Of a stretch of 64,000 bases of DNA, positions 60,294 to 64,000 are shown one piece after another. The number at the start of each line of letters is the position of its first letter. Within the stretch, counting starts at the first letter, position 1. This DNA is from Bordetella sp. BOR01 (GTDB taxonomy: Bacteria; Pseudomonadota; Gammaproteobacteria; Burkholderiales; Burkholderiaceae_B), in the NCBI RefSeq assembly GCF_019218885.1, contig NZ_JAHUWT010000001.1, forward strand, positions 372,001 to 436,000. The letters run 5' to 3'. The translations under genes were made by a program, and so were the position numbers. The notes under the pieces were generated by a model, which was not told the DNA's origin, made no database searches, and saw only the letters and a program-made list of their open reading frames with translations.

Positions 60294-60395
60294 CTACGCG
60301 TCGTCCGGTGTCACCGCGCTGTCAACCAGCCGGCGAATGTCGTAGATCGACATCTTCCCGAGGCTGGGCAGCACGTTCTTGCCGAAAATCCGCAG
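60294..60395 (-). pseudogene. short relic beside tRNA-Gly (2), homologous to the one at 40749-40890
   Basis: On the minus strand one frame reads LRIFGKNVLPSLGKMSIYDI then RRLVDSAVTPDDA and a TAG stop. The first half matches the relic at the other tRNA-Gly. It resembles the core-binding part of P4-type integrases; the call rests on a short stretch and needs a database comparison. Confidence 0.4.
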
Positions 60396-60444
60396 GATAA
60401 AAAACGTTGGCTGTCGGTGGATTTCCGCGGCTTTCGCTGGAATG

Positions 60445-60469
60445 AAAAAAGGAGCCGAAGCTCCTTTTT
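60445..60469. terminator. rho-independent terminator of tRNA-Gly (2)
   Basis: AAAAAAGGAGC and GCTCCTTTTT around a CGAA loop. It lies about 45 bases beyond the tRNA 3' end and has T runs in both directions. Confidence 0.88.
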
Positions 60470-60511
60470 CAACGAATTACAGACGCCAGTGGAAGTCTGT
60501 AGATCATAAGT

Positions 60512-60587
60512 TGGAGCGGGAGACGAGTCTCGAACTCGCGACCTCAACCTTGGCAAGGTTGCGCTCTACCAACTGAGCTACTCCCGC
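60512..60587 (-). tRNA. tRNA-Gly (GCC), copy 2
   Basis: Base-for-base identical to the gene at 41130-41205, including the encoded CCA; anticodon at 60552-60554 on plus. The identity extends two bases beyond the 5' end (GT). Confidence 0.97.
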
Positions 60588-60748
60588 GTTGCCGGGCCCG
60601 GTTAAAGCAATGGGCCAATCAGCGAAGACCGGCATCATAGCGGTTTTCCGGGCGGTGTGCAAACCATTGGCGGCCTGCCGTTAATATGTGGGATATCGTT
60701 CGCTGTGCGCATAATCCGTTCTTGTTTTCAGTAACCCTTGCCCCTTAC

Positions 60749-61813
60749 ATGCCGGACCCATCCCAGGCCTTGCCCGACACCCCACTGGCCCCCGCCTTCC
60801 AGGACTTGACCCCGTTCAATACGCTGGGCTTGGCGGCTCGTGCTGCCGCCTTCGTCAGCCTGCGTGCACCGTCCGAGCTCGACGCCTTGTCGACGCTGGC
60901 CGGACGCTATCCCGGGCTGCTGGTGCTGGGCGGGGGCAGCAACCTGGTGTTGCCCCCGCAGGTCGACAACCTGGTGGCGCATGTGGCGCTGGCCGGCGTG
61001 CGCCTGCTCGAGGCCCGGCCCGACGCCTGGATCATCGAGGCCGGTGCAGGCGAAAACTGGCATGGCTTCGTGTCGGCCTGCGTGGCCAGTGGCTGGGACG
61101 GCCTGGAAAACCTGGCGCTGATCCCCGGCACCGTGGGCGCCGCGCCGGTGCAGAACATCGGCGCCTATGGGGTGGAGCTGGCCGACCGCTTCCTGGGCCT
61201 TACCGCCTGGAACGTGGCACAGCGCCGCCTGGTGGACATGGATGCGGCCGCCTGCCGTTATGCCTACCGTGACAGCGTGTTCAAGCACGAGGCGCCGGGT
61301 ACCTGGATCATCGTATCGGTGCGCTTTGCGCTGCCGCGGCCCTGGCGCGCCGTGCTGGATTATCCCGACCTGCAGCGCCAGGCTGGGCTGGCCGGCGGCA
61401 CCCCCACGGCGCGCGCTATTTTCGACGCCGTTTGCGATATCCGGCGCGCCAAGTTGCCCGACCCGGCGGTTATCGGCAACGCCGGCAGCTTCTTCAAGAA
61501 TCCGCTGGTCGATGCGGCGACACGCGACGCGCTGGCCGCACGGTATCCGGGCCTGGTCTCGTATCCCCAGCCCGATGGCCGCTACAAGCTGGCCGCCGGC
61601 TGGCTGATCGATCAATGCGGCTGGAAGGGCCGGCACCTGGGCCCGGCCGGGGTGCACGACAGGCAGGCCCTGGTGCTGGTCAACCGTGGAGGAGCCACGG
61701 GTGCCGACATTCTGGCGCTGGCCGCCGCCATCCAGCGCGACGTGGCCGACCGTTACCAGGTAAAGCTGGAGCCCGAGCCTGTGGTGTGGCGCGATGCGCC
61801 GCCTCGGGGCTGA
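60749..61813 (+). CDS. murB: UDP-N-acetylmuramate dehydrogenase
   Basis: A 354-residue FAD enzyme that reduces UDP-GlcNAc-enolpyruvate to UDP-MurNAc in peptidoglycan synthesis. FAD segments are [13 protein letters not shown] and [20 protein letters not shown]; the active-site serine lies in [15 protein letters not shown] and the end has [10 protein letters not shown]. The absence of the long loop of Gram-positive MurB and the [10 protein letters not shown] segment fit type I enzymes. Start at ATG 60749; the frame from 60686 adds 21 unlike residues. Confidence 0.95.
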   Translation: MPDPSQALPDTPLAPAFQDLTPFNTLGLAARAAAFVSLRAPSELDALSTLAGRYPGLLVLGGGSNLVLPPQVDNLVAHVALAGVRLLEARPDAWIIEAGAGENWHGFVSACVASGWDGLENLALIPGTVGAAPVQNIGAYGVELADRFLGLTAWNVAQRRLVDMDAAACRYAYRDSVFKHEAPGTWIIVSVRFALPRPWRAVLDYPDLQRQAGLAGGTPTARAIFDAVCDIRRAKLPDPAVIGNAGSFFKNPLVDAATRDALAARYPGLVSYPQPDGRYKLAAGWLIDQCGWKGRHLGPAGVHDRQALVLVNRGGATGADILALAAAIQRDVADRYQVKLEPEPVVWRDAPPRG

Positions 61814-61833
61814 GGCGGCAAGGGTAAGGCCGT

Positions 61834-62625
61834 TTACAGCCCCAGCACCGCCTGCATGTCGAACAGGCCGTTGCGGTGGCCTTGCAGGTAGCGTGCCGCG
61901 CGCAGGGCGCCTTCGGCATAGGTGGCGCGGCTAGTAGCACGGTGCGTGATCTCGATGCGTTCGCCGACGCCGCAGAAATACGCTGTGTGGTCGCCCACGA
62001 TGTCGCCACCGCGCACGACCGAGAACCCGATGGTGCCCGGCTTGCGCACGCCCGTGTCGCCATGGCGGGTCCAGGTGGCCACGTCGGGCAGGGCCACGTC
62101 CCAGGCCGAGGCAATGGTTTCGCCCATTTTCAGGGCCGTGCCCGACGGCGCGTCGATCTTGTTGCGATGGTGCGCCTCGAACACTTCCACGTCGTAGCCC
62201 GAATTCAGGATGCGCGCAGCCACGTCCAGCAGCTTCAGGGTGGCGTTGACCCCCACGCTCATGTTGGGCGCGAACACAATGGCGATTTTCTGCGCAGCCA
62301 CTTCGATGGCGGCGCGGCCGTTGTCGTCGAAGCCGGTGGTGCCGATGACCATGCAGGTGCCGTGCCGCACGCAAGCCTGCAGGTGGCCCAGGGTGGCTTC
62401 GGGGCGGGTGAAGTCGATCAGGCAGTCGGCGCCGGCCACGGCGTCGAGCTGGTCGGTGATGGCCACGCCGGTATCGCGGCCCAGGAAGGCGCCGGCATCC
62501 TGGCCGATGGCCTCGGCGCCAGCGCGGTCCAGGGCGGCCGCCAGGGTCAGGTCGGGGCTGTTCAGCACGGCTTCGATCAGCATGCGGCCCATACGGCCGC
62601 CGGCGCCGGCAATGGCGATGCGCAT
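61834..62625 (-). CDS. dapB: 4-hydroxy-tetrahydrodipicolinate reductase
   Basis: A 263-residue enzyme of lysine and diaminopimelate synthesis. Motifs are [19 protein letters not shown] (NAD(P)H loop), [32 protein letters not shown] and the catalytic [23 protein letters not shown] 62625 is preceded by AAGGAAAC. It follows bamE on the same strand after about 20 bases, as in other Betaproteobacteria, and converges on murB. Confidence 0.96.
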   Translation of the reverse strand: MRIAIAGAGGRMGRMLIEAVLNSPDLTLAAALDRAGAEAIGQDAGAFLGRDTGVAITDQLDAVAGADCLIDFTRPEATLGHLQACVRHGTCMVIGTTGFDDNGRAAIEVAAQKIAIVFAPNMSVGVNATLKLLDVAARILNSGYDVEVFEAHHRNKIDAPSGTALKMGETIASAWDVALPDVATWTRHGDTGVRKPGTIGFSVVRGGDIVGDHTAYFCGVGERIEITHRATSRATYAEGALRAARYLQGHRNGLFDMQAVLGL

Positions 62626-62647
62626 AGTGTTTCCTTGTTCCACGGCG

Positions 62648-63406
62648 TCAGCGCAGCGGCTCGGCGCCGCCGCCAGGTTGGCCGATAGAACTGGGGGGCA
62701 GGGCGTCGGGCGCGTTCAGCCGCAGCTCGCGGCGGCCGGGCGGCGGCGTCTGGGGCTGCGCGGCAGGGTTCTGCATGTCGGACATATCGGGCTGGGCATC
62801 GCCGGCATCGGGGAGCGACTGCGTATCGGGGGTCGGTTGCGCATCCGGCGCCGGCTGCGCAGCGGGCGCGGGCTCGATAGGCTGGGCACCGGCTGGAGGC
62901 GTGCCCAGCGCGGGCAATTGGGCCGGATCCACCGGCGCCGGCGCGGTAATGCCGCTTGCGCCAGCGGCGTCCTGGCGGGCCGTTTCCGCATCGACTTTTT
63001 CGTCGGCCTTTTCCAGGGTCGGGTTGCCTTCGGCGTCGAGCTGGAAGGGCTGCAGCTCGGGCTGTTCATCGCCGCTCCAGCGCACCAGGCGGTCGTTGTC
63101 GAACCAGACCGTGAACTTGCGTTCTTGCGCCTTGCCGTAGCCCGGCTTGAAGAAATAGGGGTAATCCCAACGATCGGCGTGCAGCACGCTGGTCAGGGTA
63201 GGGCTGCCCAGGGCAAAACGCACTTGCTCGCGCGTCATGCCCGGCTGCAGCAGGGCGACCTGCTCTTGGGTGATCCAGTTGCCTTGCTGCACAGGCGCTT
63301 TGTACGGGAAACCCCATTTGTCGGATGTGCAGCCTGCCAAGGCAGCGGCAACGGCAGCCGCCGCCAGGGCTGTTTTCAGGAACCGGGTCGGAATACGTGC
63401 AATCAT
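62648..63406 (-). CDS. bamE: outer membrane assembly lipoprotein BamE with long C-terminal extension
   Basis: A 252-residue lipoprotein. Signal peptide with lipobox ALAGC, then the BamE domain: [40 protein letters not shown] and DRWDYPYFF. It belongs to the BAM complex that inserts beta-barrel proteins. After about residue 130 comes a Pro/Ala/Gln/Asp-rich, probably disordered tail of about 120 residues with [10 protein letters not shown]-like repeats, absent from E. coli BamE (113 residues). ATG 63406 chosen over TTG 63415. Divergent from fur. Confidence 0.93.
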   Translation of the reverse strand: MIARIPTRFLKTALAAAAVAAALAGCTSDKWGFPYKAPVQQGNWITQEQVALLQPGMTREQVRFALGSPTLTSVLHADRWDYPYFFKPGYGKAQERKFTVWFDNDRLVRWSGDEQPELQPFQLDAEGNPTLEKADEKVDAETARQDAAGASGITAPAPVDPAQLPALGTPPAGAQPIEPAPAAQPAPDAQPTPDTQSLPDAGDAQPDMSDMQNPAAQPQTPPPGRRELRLNAPDALPPSSIGQPGGGAEPLR

Positions 63407-63569
63407 GGACGCCAAGTGCCCCTATCTGTGATTTAAAGCCAGTAAAACCGTTATCATAAAGGTTTCATATTGCGGTAGTTCCGCAGGCGGCGGAAAAAGG
63501 CGGTACGCTGCCAGGGTAGCTACCGTGATTTCTGCCCATGCCAAACCGCGGACGGAGAGCGATTACACC

Positions 63570-63992
63570 ATGACCACCGACCAAAGCGAACTGAAGAACA
63601 TGGGTTTGAAGGCGACTTTCCCGCGCCTGAAAATTCTGGATATCTTCCGTAAAGCCGACCAGCGCCACCTCAGCGCCGAAGACGTCTACCGTGCCTTGAT
63701 CGGCGAAAACGTCGAAATCGGCCTGGCCACCGTCTATCGGGTGCTGACCCAGTTCGAGCAGGCCGGCATTCTCAGCCGCAGCCAGTTCGATAGCGGCAAG
63801 GCCGTATTCGAGCTCAACGACGGCGATCACCACGACCATCTTATTTGCACCAACTGCGGCAAGGTAGTCGAATTTTCGGATCCCGACATCGAAAAGCGCC
63901 AACACAAGGTTGCCAAAGACAACAACTTCGTGCTGGAAAGCCACGCCATGGTGCTATATGGCATCTGCGGCGACTGCCAACGCACCCGTTAG
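63570..63992 (+). CDS. fur: ferric uptake regulator
   Basis: A 140-residue iron-responsive repressor, complete just inside the window. [23 protein letters not shown] and [20 protein letters not shown]. Metal sites: the HHDH stretch in [19 protein letters not shown] and a second CxxC at GICGDCQ. It starts at ATG 63570 (GGAGAG upstream). The divergent position next to bamE is a conserved Betaproteobacterial arrangement. Confidence 0.97.
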   Translation: MTTDQSELKNMGLKATFPRLKILDIFRKADQRHLSAEDVYRALIGENVEIGLATVYRVLTQFEQAGILSRSQFDSGKAVFELNDGDHHDHLICTNCGKVVEFSDPDIEKRQHKVAKDNNFVLESHAMVLYGICGDCQRTR

Positions 63993-64000
63993 GTTTTTTG

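Overview
The window reads as high-GC betaproteobacterial chromosome of the order Burkholderiales, family Alcaligenaceae (Bordetella/Achromobacter type). The support is a set of seven Bug-type periplasmic receptors, a phasin, the paired N-end-rule transferases Aat and Bpt, and the fur / bamE / dapB / murB block. This is inference from protein families; I could not run a search. A strain related to Bordetella petrii, whose genome is rich in tRNA-Gly-targeted islands, would fit, but the species is not proven.

Layout. 1-13.4 kb is mostly housekeeping: an NTF2-like fragment, a zinc-finger protein, ilvE, azlCD, an RhlE helicase, a thioredoxin-like protein, an EI24 membrane protein, a CinA-type domain protein, an IclR regulator, a Bug receptor, a phasin with a recognisable promoter and operators, and the operon NUDIX-aat-bpt-pyrD. 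13.4-18.1 kb is an accessory patch of lower apparent GC. It holds a LuxR-type regulator with a broken receiver, an AraC/GyrI regulator, three small secreted proteins and an orphan insertion-sequence-like HTH protein, and it ends at tRNA-Cys.

18.3-40.9 kb, between tRNA-Cys and the first tRNA-Gly, is a catabolic region. It contains (a) a carboxymuconolactone-decarboxylase-like protein, a Bug receptor and an SDR-fold protein that has lost its catalytic residues; (b) a six-gene operon with two NtaA-type flavin monooxygenases around an SsuABC-like importer and a class II aldolase; (c) an acyl-CoA operon (crotonase, two duplicated Bug receptors, a CoA transferase, an alpha-methylacyl-CoA racemase) facing a LysR regulator; and (d) a TetR-controlled divergent pair of operons with an iron-type dehydrogenase and thioesterase on one side and a FadJ-like protein, an HSD10-like dehydrogenase and a thiolase on the other. 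In the FadJ-like protein the dehydrogenase half appears dead, and the HSD10-like SDR two genes downstream could replace that step.

41.1-60.6 kb lies between two identical tRNA-Gly(GCC) genes in direct orientation, each followed by the same kind of decamer repeats, terminator and short homologous gene relic. It holds DUF2478-methyltransferase, two glutathione transferases with a LysR regulator, an SDR, an MFS exporter, and an IclR-flanked cluster (Bug, AMP-forming CoA ligase, citryl-CoA-lyase-like protein, two SDRs, Bug, amidase, Bug, HpcH-type aldolase) ending at a LysR regulator. The pairing of CoA ligase with citryl-CoA lyase suggests activation and cleavage of a tricarboxylate-like substrate imported through Bug receptors. 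A DyP peroxidase follows. 60.7-64 kb returns to core genes: murB, dapB, bamE and fur.
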